Below, one piece after another: positions 26,177 through 37,900 of a stretch of DNA of 45,901 bases. The notes under the pieces are model-generated. The model was not told the DNA's origin, did not search any database, and worked only from the letters and a program-made list of their open reading frames with translations. A program made the position numbers and the translations under genes. This DNA is from Pseudomonadota bacterium (GTDB lineage Bacteria > Pseudomonadota > Gammaproteobacteria > Steroidobacterales > Steroidobacteraceae): positions 1-45,901 of the forward strand of contig JADJXW010000015.1 of NCBI GenBank assembly GCA_016720075.1, read 5' to 3'. How positions within the stretch are numbered: position 1 is the stretch's first letter; each line of letters begins with the position of its first letter.

Positions 26177-26237
26177 GCGCTCCAACGGCATTCAATTGGG
26201 GAACGCCGGCTGGGCAGAGCTTAACTGTGTGGCCAGC

Positions 26238-27676
<1,439 letters not shown>

Positions 27677-27680
<4 letters not shown>

Positions 27681-29467
27681 AGCGAGTCCTCCCAGCGCCG
27701 GGAGAGTCGCACTGCGCTGTTGATGATGCCGACCATGCTGTAGGTCTGCGGAAAATTGCCCCACAGCTCGCCGCTGGCGGCGTCGATATCCTCGGAGAGC
27801 AGTCCCAGCGAAGTGCGGCGGGCCAGCAGCCGCTCGAACTGTTCGCGCGCCTCGTCGTGCCGGCCGACCGCGGCCAGCGCGTTCACCATCCAGAACGAAC
27901 AGATGGCGAAGCTCGTCGACGGCCGGCCGAAATCGTCCGCGTGGCGATAACGGTAGACCAGGTCCCCTTCGCGCAGGTCGCGCTGCACGGCATCCAGCGT
28001 CGCGAGGAAGCGTGGGTCCTGGGGCTGCAGCAGGCCCAGTTCCGGCAACAGCAGGGCCGTGGCATCGATGTCGCTGCCGCCGAATGTCGAAGCCAGGAAG
28101 CCGAGCCGCTCATTCCATGCGCCGGCAAGGATGCGCTGCTGCAGGCGATGCGCAGTTGCCTGCCAGCGTACGGCGGCGCGCGAATCGCCAATCCGCATTG
28201 CGATGCGATGGAGCCGGTCGCACCCCGCCCAGGATATGGCGGCCGAGAACGTGTGCACGTGCTCTGATCCACGCAGCTCCCAGGGGCCGGCATCGGGCAA
28301 CTCGCATACGGCCTGGGCTCGCTCGCCGAGGCGCTCGAGTCGGTGGAAGAGTCCCGCGTCGCCGGCCCGCGCCAGCCGGGCGTCGAAGAACAGCTGCGTG
28401 GAGGCGAGGATCACCGATCCGTAGACGTCGTTCTGGCGCTGCGAGACGGCGCTGTTTCCCACGCGCACCGGGCCCATGCCGCGATAACCCGCCAGTGCCG
28501 GCACGACGCGTTCCTCGGCCTTCGGGTCGCCGCTGATGCCATAGAGCGGTTGCAGCTCGCGGACCTCCGCGCTGCTGGCGATGTTGTCGATGAAGTGCAG
28601 GTAGGCCTCCATCGTGCGGGTGGCGCCGAGGCGGTTCAGCGCCTGGACCACGAAGTAGCTGTCGCGCAGCCAGCAGTAGCGATAGTCCCAGTTGCGCTGG
28701 GTGTCCTGCGCCTCTGGAATGGAAGTGGTCAGCGCGGCCATCACGGCCCCGGTGTCCTCGAAGGTGCACAGCTTCAGCGTGATGGCGGCGCGGATCACCG
28801 CTTCCTGCCAGTCAAACGGAATGGCCAGCGTGCGCACCCAGTCGCGCCAGTAGTCGATGGTTTCGGTAAGCAGCTCGCGCGTCAGCACCGCCGGAGACTG
28901 CTCGAGCGTCTCGTCCGGGCCGAGCACGAACGTGAGCGCGCGGTCGACGACGAAGGCGCGCTCCTCGAGGATGGCCGTGATCGAGGCGTTGGTGGTCACG
29001 CGGTAGTCGACCGCGGTGGATGTGAAGGTCAGGTGGTTGGATCCCAGCGCGTGCGCCCTGATGCCGTCGCCATAGCGCGCGGTGGGCCGCAGGCGCAGCG
29101 TGATCTGTGGTCGGCCGGAAATCGGCTCGACAATGCGCACCAGGGACATGGGCCGGAAGGTTCGCCCGCGGCGCCTGAACCGCGGGCAGAAATCGGTGAT
29201 GCGCACCGCGTTGCCGGATTCGTCGGTGAGCGTCGTCTCCAGCACCGCGGTGTTGGGGACATAGCATTGCCGTGTCTGGCGCTGGTGCGCGAGCTCGATG
29301 CGAAATGCCCCGTGCCGGGCCGCACTGCCCTCGGCGGTGAGCAGTGCGGAGAATACCGGGTCGCCATCCGGGCGGGGCAGGCAGCACCAGACAATGGCGG
29401 CCTCCTTGTCCACCAGCGCGGCGACCTGGCAGTTGCCTATGACCCCGAGTTCCAGGGTCGGGGTCAT
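27677..29467 (-). CDS. GH15 family glucoamylase/trehalase-like hydrolase
   Basis: 596 residues from MTPTLELGVIGNCQVAALVD; the ATG overlaps the otsB stop. No signal peptide, so it is cytoplasmic. The N-terminal beta-sandwich includes IVWCCLPRPDGDPVFSALL. The catalytic alpha/alpha barrel has NWDYRYCWLRDSYFVVQALN, LQPLYGISGD, QNDVYGSVILASTQLFFD, the acid region GPWELRGSEHVHTFSAAISW, and SGELWGNFPQTYSMVGII, in which the second catalytic Glu lies. GH15 members cleave terminal alpha-glucosidic bonds; some bacterial ones act on trehalose. Between otsB and otsA it could recycle trehalose or trim alpha-glucans that feed glucose to the synthase. Which substrate is real cannot be told from sequence. Start and stop overlap the neighbouring genes by 4 bases each. 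Confidence 0.93.
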
Positions 29468-30249
29468 GGGCGGTTCGCTCCAAGGCAGTCGGCCAGTTCG
29501 CGCAACCACGAGCGCGTGGAGCCCGGGCCCTGCAGGTGCCAGCGGGCCGAGGCGCGATCCCCGACCGCAATGTCGACGCCTCCATGGCTGCGCACCGCGG
29601 CGAATCCGTCGAAATCGGTCACGTCGTCGCCGAGGAATATCGGCACGCAGCCCTCGAAGGGCGGCTCCTTCATGAAGGCCTCTATGGCCGTTGCCTTGTT
29701 GAGGCCGGCGGGTTTCAGCTCCACCACCTTTTCGCCTTCGATGATCTCGTAGCCCTGGGCCAGCCGTGCCAGCGCGCCGCGCGCCAGGTCGAGAGCTCGA
29801 CCGGCCGCCTGTGGCGAGAGGCGGTAGTGAAGGGCGAGGGAGTGACCCTTGTCCTCGAGCAGCAGGCCGGCTTCCGTCAGGACATCGGGCCGTAGCCAGC
29901 GGCGAACCTGATCGAGCGCCACTCCGGATGCGGTGGGTCGGTACACCACTCCGGCCGCACTGCGCCGTTCGAAGCCGTGAATGCCCGCGACAGGCATGAG
30001 CAGTGGCCGGAACATGGTGTCGATCTGCTCCAGCGGTCTGCCACTTACCAGCGCCACTGCACCGCCCAGTGCTTCCCGCAGGCGGGAGAGCAGCACCAGC
30101 AGGGCGTCATCCACGAGCGCGCCATCGGGAGTCGGGGCGAAGTCCAGCAGCGTGCCATCCACATCGAGGAACAGGCACGCACGGTGGCCGAGGAAGGAGC
30201 GCGGGTCCGGTGCCATTCCGGTTCCCGCCCGAGGCGTGAAGGTCTGCAT
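29464..30249 (-). CDS. otsB: Trehalose-6-phosphate phosphatase
   Basis: 261 residues from ATG 30249 (Met12, at 30216, is an alternative start). It removes phosphate from trehalose 6-phosphate, completing the pathway with OtsA. HAD motif I is CLFLDVDGTLLDFAP with the nucleophile Asp and acid Asp; motif II is ALVSGRPLEQID; motif III is around KVVELKPAGLNKATA; motif IV is IFLGDDVTDFDGF. The cap region includes AGIHGFERR. It is the first gene of the row otsB-GH15-otsA, each junction overlapping by 4 bases. The only perfect TTGACA promoter I found in the window lies right in front of it, and a MarR-family gene is divergent, so that protein may be its repressor. Confidence 0.94.
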   Translation of the reverse strand: MQTFTPRAGTGMAPDPRSFLGHRACLFLDVDGTLLDFAPTPDGALVDDALLVLLSRLREALGGAVALVSGRPLEQIDTMFRPLLMPVAGIHGFERRSAAGVVYRPTASGVALDQVRRWLRPDVLTEAGLLLEDKGHSLALHYRLSPQAAGRALDLARGALARLAQGYEIIEGEKVVELKPAGLNKATAIEAFMKEPPFEGCVPIFLGDDVTDFDGFAAVRSHGGVDIAVGDRASARWHLQGPGSTRSWLRELADCLGANRP

Positions 30250-30256
30250 ATAGTTT

Positions 30257-30284
30257 AAGATATGAAATTATCCAGAAATGTCAA
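30257..30284 (-). promoter_or_regulatory. Sigma-70 promoter of otsB, suited to a leaderless transcript
   Basis: On the minus strand TTGACA (30279-30284) and TATCTT (30257-30262) are separated by 16 nt, in an unusually AT-rich patch (30247-30290) for this genome. The -10 ends 7 nt before the ATG at 30249, so the message would begin at the start codon or just before it. If Met12 is the real start, the leader would be about 33 nt. An imperfect inverted repeat, GATAT-gaa-ATTATC, overlaps the spacer and could bind the divergent MarR protein. Confidence 0.6.
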
Positions 30285-30343
30285 TTAGTGCCGGAAATGC
30301 CGGCGGCCCATGGGTGCCGCGGATTGCTGCTAGGATCAGCGCC

Positions 30344-30868
30344 ATGACCGACCAGGATCGGCATCCGGAAGACACCCGTGCTGGCATCGAGCGCAGTGCG
30401 CTGCTGCGCGCGCGTGAGCTCGTGGACCGGATGCGCTCGCTCTACCGCGAACTGGAAGACGCCACCGGCGCGCCGGTGGTCATGCATCGCGCGCTGGCGG
30501 TGATCGCCGCGGAGCCAGGCATACCTGCATCAAAGCTGGCGGCCGCGCTGGGGCTGCAGCGCTCGACCATGAGTCACGTGCTGAAGGCGCTGGCCCTGAA
30601 GAAGTGGATCGAGAGGCGGCGCAGCGATGAGGACCAGCGCTCGGTGCGCGTATATGTCACCGCCACCGGTCGCAGCATGCTGCAGGCCACGGCGGGTCGC
30701 GTGGCCGGTGTGCTGCAGCGGGCCGTGAAGCAGTTGGACGAGCGGCAGCTGCGCGAACTGGATCAGTCGCTGGAAGCGCTGCTGGGGCAGATGGCGCCCG
30801 CCAAGCCCGTCGCCGTACGCGCAAGTCGCCAGCGCGTGATGCGCGGCGGCGGCACGCCCGGCCGCTAG
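30344..30868 (+). CDS. MarR family transcriptional regulator
   Basis: 174 residues from ATG 30344. Helical N-terminal dimer region (ALLRARELVDRMRSLYRELE), then a winged helix-turn-helix: PGIPASKLAAALGLQRSTMS with HVLKALALKKWIERRRSDED, and the wing QRSVRVYVTATGRSML. The C-terminal dimerisation helix is VLQRAVKQLDERQLRELDQS. The tail (RASRQRVMRGGG) is basic and may be disordered. It is divergent from the trehalose genes with 94 nt between start codons, the usual layout for autoregulation plus repression of the neighbour. A TAGGAT hexamer (30331-30336) ends 7 nt before the ATG, and no ribosome binding site is seen, so this too may be leaderless. The effector is unknown. Confidence 0.88.
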   Translation: MTDQDRHPEDTRAGIERSALLRARELVDRMRSLYRELEDATGAPVVMHRALAVIAAEPGIPASKLAAALGLQRSTMSHVLKALALKKWIERRRSDEDQRSVRVYVTATGRSMLQATAGRVAGVLQRAVKQLDERQLRELDQSLEALLGQMAPAKPVAVRASRQRVMRGGGTPGR

Positions 30869-30979
30869 CCTCGTCGAGGGCCATGCCGCCCGCGCGGTCG
30901 GGTTGCCACACCGACGATTCCGCTGCCGGCCTGCAACTCACATAGAATGTATCTGTTCCGAGTCAGGGAGGGTTTGCAC

Positions 30980-31192
30980 ATGATCCGACCAATGTTGATC
31001 CTTGCCGGTTGCGCGGTGCTTTGCGGTTGCGGCCTGGCCGAAACCGGCGCTGCCGCCGCAGCCTCTGGTGCCAGCGCCGCCGAGCAGGCCAAGCAGGCAA
31101 AGGAAACTGAGAAGCAGTACGAGGCGAAGCTCGAGGATGCGCAGCAGGCTGCGGCCGAAGCGCGCGAGGCGGCGGAAAAGGCTTCCGAGTAA
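30980..31192 (+). CDS. Small Ala-rich coiled-coil lipoprotein
   Basis: 70 residues; the ATG follows GGGAGG. The signal peptide MIRPMLILAGCAVLCGC ends in a lipobox (LCGC), so the mature protein is lipid-anchored. The rest is a low-complexity stretch of Ala, Glu, Lys and Gln (EQAKQAKETEKQYEAKLEDA, QQAAAEAREAAEKASE) that should form one long helix, similar in style to Lpp-like or small envelope spacer lipoproteins. No family is recognised with confidence. A TAGAAT hexamer at 30943-30948 could be its -10. Its stop is immediately followed by the GTG of nhaD with no gap, so the two are probably one operon. Confidence 0.75.
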   Translation: MIRPMLILAGCAVLCGCGLAETGAAAAASGASAAEQAKQAKETEKQYEAKLEDAQQAAAEAREAAEKASE

Positions 31193-32538
31193 GTGACCGG
31201 CGCCGAACACGTGGATCTCACGGGCACGGGCCTCGCCCTGCTGGCGCTGGCCGTGTTCGTGCTCGCCTATGTTCTGGTGATCGCCGAAGAGTCCACGGGG
31301 CTTCGCAAATCCAAGCCGGTGGTGTTCGCGGCCGGCCTGATCTGGGTGCTGGTGGGCATTGCCGCCAGGGAGCACGGCTTCGATGCCGCCGAGCTGCTCG
31401 AGCACAACCTGCTCGAATATGCCGGCCTGTTGCTGTTCCTGCTGGCGGCGATGACCTACGTGAACACGCTCGACGAGCGCAATGTGTTCGCGGCGCTGCG
31501 CTCCTGGATGGTGAGGCGGGGTTTTCACTGCGCACCATCTTCTGGCTTACCGGTGCGCTGGCCTTCGTGCTGTCGCCCGTGCTCGACAACCTCACCACGG
31601 CGCTGGTGCTGGGCGCAGTGGCGCTGAACGTGGGTCGCGGCAATCCGCGCTTCCTGGTGCCGGCCTGCATCAACATCGTGGTGGCCGCCAATGCCGGCGG
31701 CGCCTTCAGTCCATTCGGCGACATCACCACGCTGATGGTCTGGCAGAAGGGCCTGGTCAGCTTTTTCGAGTTCTTCGCGCTGTTCCTGCCATCGCTGGTG
31801 AACTGGCTGGTGCCCGCGCTGTGCATGCACTTCGCGGTTCCCCAGGCGCAGCCCCAGGCCGAAGCCAGCGTCACGCACGTGAAACCCGGCGGCTACGGCG
31901 TGATGATCCTGTTCGCGGTGACGGTGGCGTTCACGGTGCTGCTGCACCAGTGGCTGCACCTGCCATCCTTCCTGGGCATGATGTCCGGCCTGGGGCTGCT
32001 CATGATCCAGGGACATTTCATCCGCCGCGCGGAGTTGCGCGCCGGCGTCGCTGCGGTGCCCCAGCAGGTGCCTGACGGCCTCAAGCCCGCCAGGAAGCCC
32101 TTCGATGTGTTCATCAGCGCCAAGCGCGTTGAGTGGGACACGCTGCTCTTCTTTTATGGCGTGGTGATGTGCGTGGGTGGCCTGGGCGCTTTCGGCTACC
32201 TGTCCTGGCTGTCGACCCATTCCTATGCGTCGCTGGGTCCTTCCACCACCAATGTGGCCGTCGGGCTCGCGTCGGCCATCATCGACAACATCCCGATCAT
32301 GTTCGCCGTGCTGGCGATGAACCCGGAGATGTCGCACGGCCAGTGGCTGCTGGTCACGCTCACGGCCGGCGTGGGCGGGTCGCTGCTGTCCATCGGCTCG
32401 GCGGCAGGGGTGGCCCTGATGGGGCAGGCGCACGGCATCTACACCTTCATGGCGCACCTGAAATGGATCTGGGCGATCGCGCTGGGCTATGCCGCGTCCA
32501 TCTGGGTGCACTTCCTGGTGAACGGGGCGCTGTTCTGA
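31193..32538 (+). pseudogene. nhaD: NhaD-type Na+/H+ antiporter, one-base frameshift
   Basis: GTG start abutting the lipoprotein stop. The N-terminal part (LALLALAVFVLAYVLVIAEE, KPVVFAAGLIWVLVGI, LLLFLLAAMTYVNTLDERNV) is in one frame up to about 31525. The remainder (LRTIFWLTGALAFVLSPVLD, NLTTALVLGAVALNVGRGNP, ANAGGAFSPFGDITTLMVWQ, ending SIWVHFLVNGALF) is in another frame to 32538. One more base in the GGGGTTTT stretch 31518-31525 gives 449 codons, the normal NhaD length. NhaD exchanges cytoplasmic Na+ or Li+ for protons at the inner membrane and supports growth at alkaline pH or in salt. Because both halves keep strong conservation to the ends, a sequence error is more likely than a dead gene. 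Confidence 0.85.
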
Positions 32539-32583
32539 GGCACGGTTCTTGCTGAACTAGTGCTTATAACGAGGCAGGTGGCT

Positions 32584-34029
32584 ATGGATCTGGGTCTGGA
32601 GCGCTACTTGCGGAGCGAGGGCTTCGATGAGTTCGTGGGTCCGGATGGACAGCCACGACCCGCGGCCCGGGCACTCTGCACCTATCTGGCGGGGCTGGCC
32701 GAGGATGATCTCCTCGCCCGGCGGGCGGCCGTGGATGCGGCCATCGTCACGATGGGCATCACCTTCACCACCTATGGCGACGGGGCCAGCATAGACCGGG
32801 CCTGGCCTTTCGACCCCATTCCCCGGGTCATGCCGGCCAGCGAATGGGCCCGGATCGATCGCGGCCTGCGGCAGCGACTGGTCGCGCTCAACCTCTTCAT
32901 CGACGACCTGTACAACGAGCAGAAGATCGTGCGCGACGGGGTGTTCCCGGCCGAACTGCTCGCGAACTCGCGCAATTTCAGGGCACAGTGCAAAGGCATG
33001 TCGCCCCGTTTTGGGGTGTGGGCCCATATCTGCGGCACCGATCTGGTGCGGGACAAGGACGGCACCGTGTACGTGCTGGAGGACAACCTGCGGGTTCCCT
33101 CCGGTGTTTCGTACATGCTCGAGAACCGCATATTGATGAAGTCGGCCTTCCCGGAACTGTTCGAGATGTGCCGCATCCAGCCCGTGGATGGCTACACCGC
33201 CGCGCTCTACGACATGCTGGCCGCGCTGTCGCCACGGACCGGTGACCGTCCGGTGATCGCGCTGCTCACTCCGGGCATCTTCAATTCCGCCTATTTCGAG
33301 CACAGCTATCTGGCGCAGCAGATCGGCGCGCAGCTGGTGCAGGGCACCGACCTGATCGTCGGCAGCGACGATGTGGTCTACATGAAGGACATCGCCGGTC
33401 TGAGGCGGGTGGACGTGATCTACCGCCGCATCGACGACGACTTCCTCGACCCTGACGTATTTCGCACCGATTCCGTGTTGGGCGTGAAAGGACTGATGCG
33501 CGCGTGGCGCAAGGGCACCGTGGCCATCGCCAACGCGCCTGGAGCGGGCGTTGCCGACGACAAGGTCGTCTACGCGTTCGTGCCCGAGATCATCAAGTAC
33601 TACCTGTCGGAAGAGGCCATCCTGCAGAACGTGCCCAGCTTCCTGTGTTATCGCGAAAAGGACTGCGCGCACGTGCTCGCCAACCTCGACAAGCTGGTCG
33701 TGAAGCCCGCCAATGAATCCGGCGGCTACGGCATCCTCATCGGGCCGCAGGCCACGCCCGAGGCGCGCCGGCAGTGCGCCGAGCGCGTGAAGGCCGATCC
33801 GCGCGGGTTCATGGCACAGCCCACGCTCACGCTGTCCACCGTGCCCACGCTCATCGGCAACCAGATCGCGCCCCGGCACGTGGACATGCGCCCCTTCGTG
33901 CTGCAGTCGGGAAGTCTCTATGCCACCACGGGCGGGCTCACGCGCGTGGCGCTGCCGGAAGGATCGCTGGTGGTGAACTCATCACAGGGCGGCGGCAGCA
34001 AGGATACCTGGATCGTGGAGGACACCTGA
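32584..34029 (+). CDS. Circularly permuted type-2 ATP-grasp protein
   Basis: 481 residues; ATG 32584 follows GAGGCAGG (a GTG at 32560 is possible). It belongs to the DUF404/DUF407 permuted ATP-grasp family: YLRSEGFDEFVGPDGQPRPA, GITFTTYGDG, RQRLVALNLFIDDLYNEQKI, MSPRFGVWAHICGTDLVRDK, YVLEDNLRVPSGVSYMLENR, IALLTPGIFNSAYFEHSYLA, VVKPANESGGYGILIGP and VVNSSQGGGSKDTW. Such enzymes should activate a carboxylate with ATP to join it to an amine or thiol; the substrate is not known. They occur in conserved sets with alpha-E and transglutaminase proteins, often with the proteasome-like Anbu. The next gene begins on its stop codon (TGATG), so they are coupled. It is paralogous to the N-terminal part of the fusion at 38307. 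Confidence 0.9.
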   Translation: MDLGLERYLRSEGFDEFVGPDGQPRPAARALCTYLAGLAEDDLLARRAAVDAAIVTMGITFTTYGDGASIDRAWPFDPIPRVMPASEWARIDRGLRQRLVALNLFIDDLYNEQKIVRDGVFPAELLANSRNFRAQCKGMSPRFGVWAHICGTDLVRDKDGTVYVLEDNLRVPSGVSYMLENRILMKSAFPELFEMCRIQPVDGYTAALYDMLAALSPRTGDRPVIALLTPGIFNSAYFEHSYLAQQIGAQLVQGTDLIVGSDDVVYMKDIAGLRRVDVIYRRIDDDFLDPDVFRTDSVLGVKGLMRAWRKGTVAIANAPGAGVADDKVVYAFVPEIIKYYLSEEAILQNVPSFLCYREKDCAHVLANLDKLVVKPANESGGYGILIGPQATPEARRQCAERVKADPRGFMAQPTLTLSTVPTLIGNQIAPRHVDMRPFVLQSGSLYATTGGLTRVALPEGSLVVNSSQGGGSKDTWIVEDT

Positions 34030-34998
34030 TGCTCTCCCGTGCGGCTGAAAACCTCTACTGGCTGTCGCGCTACCTGGAGCGCGCCGAGAACACGGCGCGC
34101 CTGATCAACGCGACATCGCAGGTGCTGCTCGATCTGCCCCGCGGCGCGCAGTTCGGCTGGGACAACCTGGTGCAGGTGGCGGGCCTTGCCCAGCTCTTCC
34201 AGCGCGCGTACCCGGAATCCAACGAAGCCAACGTGATGGATTTCCTGATCTCCTCGCAGCGCAACCCGGGTTCCATCCATTCCTGCGTGAAGTACGCGCG
34301 CGAGAACTGCCGCGTGATACACAACGTGCTACCGCGCGAACTGTGAGAACGCGTGAACGCGATGTACCTGGCCTCGCTGCGCCAGTCGCAGAGCAGGATG
34401 GGGCGCGTCGAGCGGCGTCGGGTGCTCGAGGACCTGATCCGCGACAAGCAGTCCGCCTCGGGCATGCTGACCGACTGCATGAGCCACGACGTGGCCTACC
34501 AGTTCCTGCGCATGGGCGAGCACCTGGAGCGCGCGGACATGACCACGCGCATCCTCGACATCAACGCGGCCGTGCTGCTGCCGCCCGGCAGTCGGCGATC
34601 ACGAGGACGCCGTCACGTCGCTGCTGTGGGTGAGCGTGCTGAAATCGATGTCGGCTTTCCAGATGTATCGCCGCCATGGTTCGAACCGCGTGAACGGCGA
34701 TGGCGTGGTGAAGTTCCTCGTCACCGATCCGCATTTTCCGCGGGCGGTGGTGTTCTGCCTCGATGACATCGAAACGCGCCTCGCGAACCTGCCGCACAAC
34801 GCCGAGCCGCTGCGCGCGCTGCGCGTGGCCCGACGGCGCATCGACCGCATCACGCCGGAAGAGCTGTCTCCCGAGCAGCGGCACGACACCTTCGACCACA
34901 TGCAGGAGGATCTCGCGCACATCCATGACGCCGTCGCGTCCGAGTACTTCCACTTCCATCGCGACGTGCCCACGGAGCCCGCTTGTCAATCCATGTAG
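34029..34998 (+). pseudogene. Alpha-E domain protein with a premature TGA and a frameshift
   Basis: Starts at MLSRAAENLYWLSRYLERAE on the ATP-grasp stop codon. The alpha-E (DUF403) helical family is obvious: NTARLINATSQVLLDLPRG, EANVMDFLISSQRNPGSIHS, CVKYARENCRVIHNVLPREL, then TGA at 34344-34346 exactly where the family has Trp (PRELWE). In the same frame it continues ERVNAMYLASLRQSQSRMGR and FLRMGEHLERADMTTRILDI. Around 34581-34592 the frame shifts (+1) to TSLLWVSVLKSMSAFQMYRR and HDTFDHMQEDLAHIHDAVAS, ending at 34998. Repaired length is about 323 codons, normal for the family. Alpha-E proteins accompany permuted ATP-grasp enzymes; their role is unknown. The stop overlaps the next gene's TTG start by 16 bases. 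Confidence 0.82.
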
Positions 34999-37900
34999 CG
35001 CTGCATCACGTCACCCACTACCGCTATGACCGACTGGTGACGCTGGGCGCCCAGGTGGTGCGGCTGAGGCCGGCACCACACAGCCGCACGCGCATACTTT
35101 CCTATTCCATGCGCGTGGAACCGGCGAAGCATTTCCTCAACTGGCAGCAGGATCCGCAGTCGAACTACCTGGCGCGACTGGTATTCCCCGAGCCCACGCG
35201 CGAATTCCGAATCGAGATCGACCTGGTCGCCGAAATGGCGGTTCACAACCCGTTCGATTTCTTCGTCGAGCCTTATGCCGAGAACTGGCCCTTCCAATAC
35301 AAGGAAGACGAGGCACGGGAGCTCGCTCCGTTTCGCGTGCTCGCCAAGCATGGCGCTGCCTTCGACAAATACCTCGCCACCATCGACCGCAAGCCGCGGC
35401 GCACCGTGGACATGCTGGTGGAGCTGAACAGCGTTCTGCAGCAGCATGTCGCCTACACCATCCGGATGGAACCGGGCGTGCAGGCGCCCGATGAAACACT
35501 GACCAGGGCATCGGGTTCGTGCCGTGACACGGGCTGGCTGCTGGTGCAGCTGCTGCGGCACCTGGGTTTCGCGGCGCGCTTCGTGTCCGGCTATCTCATC
35601 CAGCTGACGCCCGATGTGAAGTCCCTGGATGGTCCCTCAGGCACCGAGAAGGACTTCACCGATCTGCACGCCTGGTGCGAGGTTTACCTGCCGGGCGCGG
35701 GATGGATCGGCCTCGATCCCACCTCAGGCCTGCTGGCCGGCGAGGGCCACATTCCGCTGGCCTGCTCGCCGGAGCCGGGTTCGGCCGCTCCCATCAGCGG
35801 TGGTCTTACCGAATGCAAGGTGGAGTTCGAGCATTCGATGAGCGTGCGGCGCGAATGGGAAGCCCCGCGCGTAACGCTGCCCTACAGCGACGAGCAATGG
35901 GAGCAGATCCAGGCGCTGGGACACGAGATCGACGGCGAGCTGACCGTCGGCGATGTGCGCCTGACGCAGGGCGGGGAACCCACTTTCGTGTCGATCGATG
36001 ATCGCGACGGCGCCGAGTGGAACACCGAGGCGCTGGGTGAGCGCAAGCGGGTGCTGGCGGGTGAACTGCTGGCGCGGCTCAAGGAACACTATGCGCCGCA
36101 GGGGTTGCGGCATTTCGGACAGGGAAAGTGGTATCCCGGCGAGCAGCTGCCAAGGTGGTCTCTGAACCTGTTCTGGCGCAAGGACGGCCAGCCGCTGTGG
36201 ACCAGCGACCGGCACTTCGCGCGCGAGACAGATGATCACGGCGCCACCGAAGCGCAGGCCCGCGCCTTCCTGCATTCGGTCGCGGCGCGCCTGGCCATCG
36301 ATCCGAAGCACATGATGCCGGCGTACGAGGACACCTGGTACTACCTCTGGCGCGAAAGGCGCCTGCCGACGAATGTCGATCCTTTTGATTCGCGCCTTGC
36401 GGATCCGCTGGAGCGCGAACGCCTGCGGCGAATTTTCTCCAACGGCCTGGATGCCGTCGTGGGTCATGTGCTGCCGGTCTCGAAGCCCTTCCCGGGTTCG
36501 CGCTGGCAGAGCGGCCGCTGGTTCCTGCGGGATGAGCGCTGCTACCTCGTGCCTGGGGATTCCCCGATCGGGTACCGCCTGCCGCTGAATTCGCAGCCGT
36601 GGGTGACTCCCGGTGATTACCCGTGGATGCATCCGCCCGATCCGACGCAGGACTTCGCGCCGCTGCCCGCCTACCGCGCCCTGCTGCAGCCGCTTCCCGG
36701 CGAGATCATGGCGAAGTCGAAGGAAACCTCGCGCCCTCCGCAGGCCTTCGAATCAGCCAGCTGGGTCGCGCGCACCGCGCTGAGTGCCGAACCCCGAGAT
36801 GGCCGGCTGCACATCTTCTTCCCACCCACATCGAGCCTGGAGGATTACCTCGAGCTGGTGTCCGCCGTGGAAGCAACCGCCATCGCGCTGGATATTCCCG
36901 TGGTGCTCGAGGGCTATGAACCGCCGCGCGATCCGCGACTGCAGCACCTGCGCGTCACGCCCGATCCGGGCGTCATCGAGGTGAACATTCACCCGGCCTC
37001 GAACTGGGGCGAACTCACCGAGCGCACCGAGTTCCTGTACGAGGCGGCGCGCCAGACGCGGCTGTCCACCGAGAAATTCGGCCTCGATGGCCGGCACATG
37101 GGCACCGGGGGCGGCAACCATTTCGTGCTGGGTGGGGCCACCACGGCCGATTCACCGTTCCTGCGCCGGCCGGATCTGCTCACCAGCATGATCGCCTACT
37201 GGCACAACCATCCCTCGCTGTCGTATCTGTTCTCCGGCCAGTTCATCGGTCCCACCAGCCAGGCGCCGCGCATCGACGAGGCGCGCAATGACTCGGTGTA
37301 CGAGATCGACATCGCGATGCGGGAGCTGCGCCGGCTGCAGGGCAGCGGCGCCACCGACGACGCCCCGTGGCTTGTGGATCGCGCGCTCAGGAACCTGCTC
37401 ATCGACGTGACCGGCAATACGCACCGCGCCGAGTACTGCATCGACAAGCTTTATTCACCCGACGGCAGCACTGGTCGACTCGGGCTGCTGGAGCTGCGCG
37501 CCTTCGAGATGCCGCCGCACGCGCGCATGAGCCTGGTGCAGCAGTTGCTGCTGCGCGGCATGCTGGCGCGTTTCTGGAAGCAGCCTTACCAGCCCACGCG
37601 GCTGCAGCGCTGGGGCACCGAGCTGCACGACCGCTTCCTGCTGCCGCACTTCGTCGAAGACGACTTCAGCGATGTGCTGGAAGAGATGGGCATTGCGGGC
37701 TACTCGTTCGATCAGGCGTGGTTCAGTCCGCATTTCGAGTTCCGCTTCCCGCGCGTGGGGGACTTCACCACGCGCAATGTGGATGTGGAACTGCGCCACG
37801 CGCTCGAGCCCTGGCATGTGCTGGGCGAGGAAGGCGCCACCGGCGGCACGGTGCGTTTCGTCGATTCGTCGCTGGAGCGCCTGCAGGTGAAGGTGCGTGG

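Noticed and set aside
31518..31525. Programmed ribosomal frameshift in nhaD
   Set aside because: No classic slippery heptamer and no stem-loop after it; NhaD is not known to be frameshifted; many similar breaks in the window favour an indel.
32557..33879. Minus-strand open frame of 440 codons over the ATP-grasp gene
   Set aside because: Antisense shadow; no start signals and no recognisable domain.
34344..34346. Recoded TGA (read-through as Trp or selenocysteine)
   Set aside because: Other genes here use TGA as a normal stop, no SECIS-like hairpin was seen after it, and the same gene has a second defect; mutation or sequence error is simpler.
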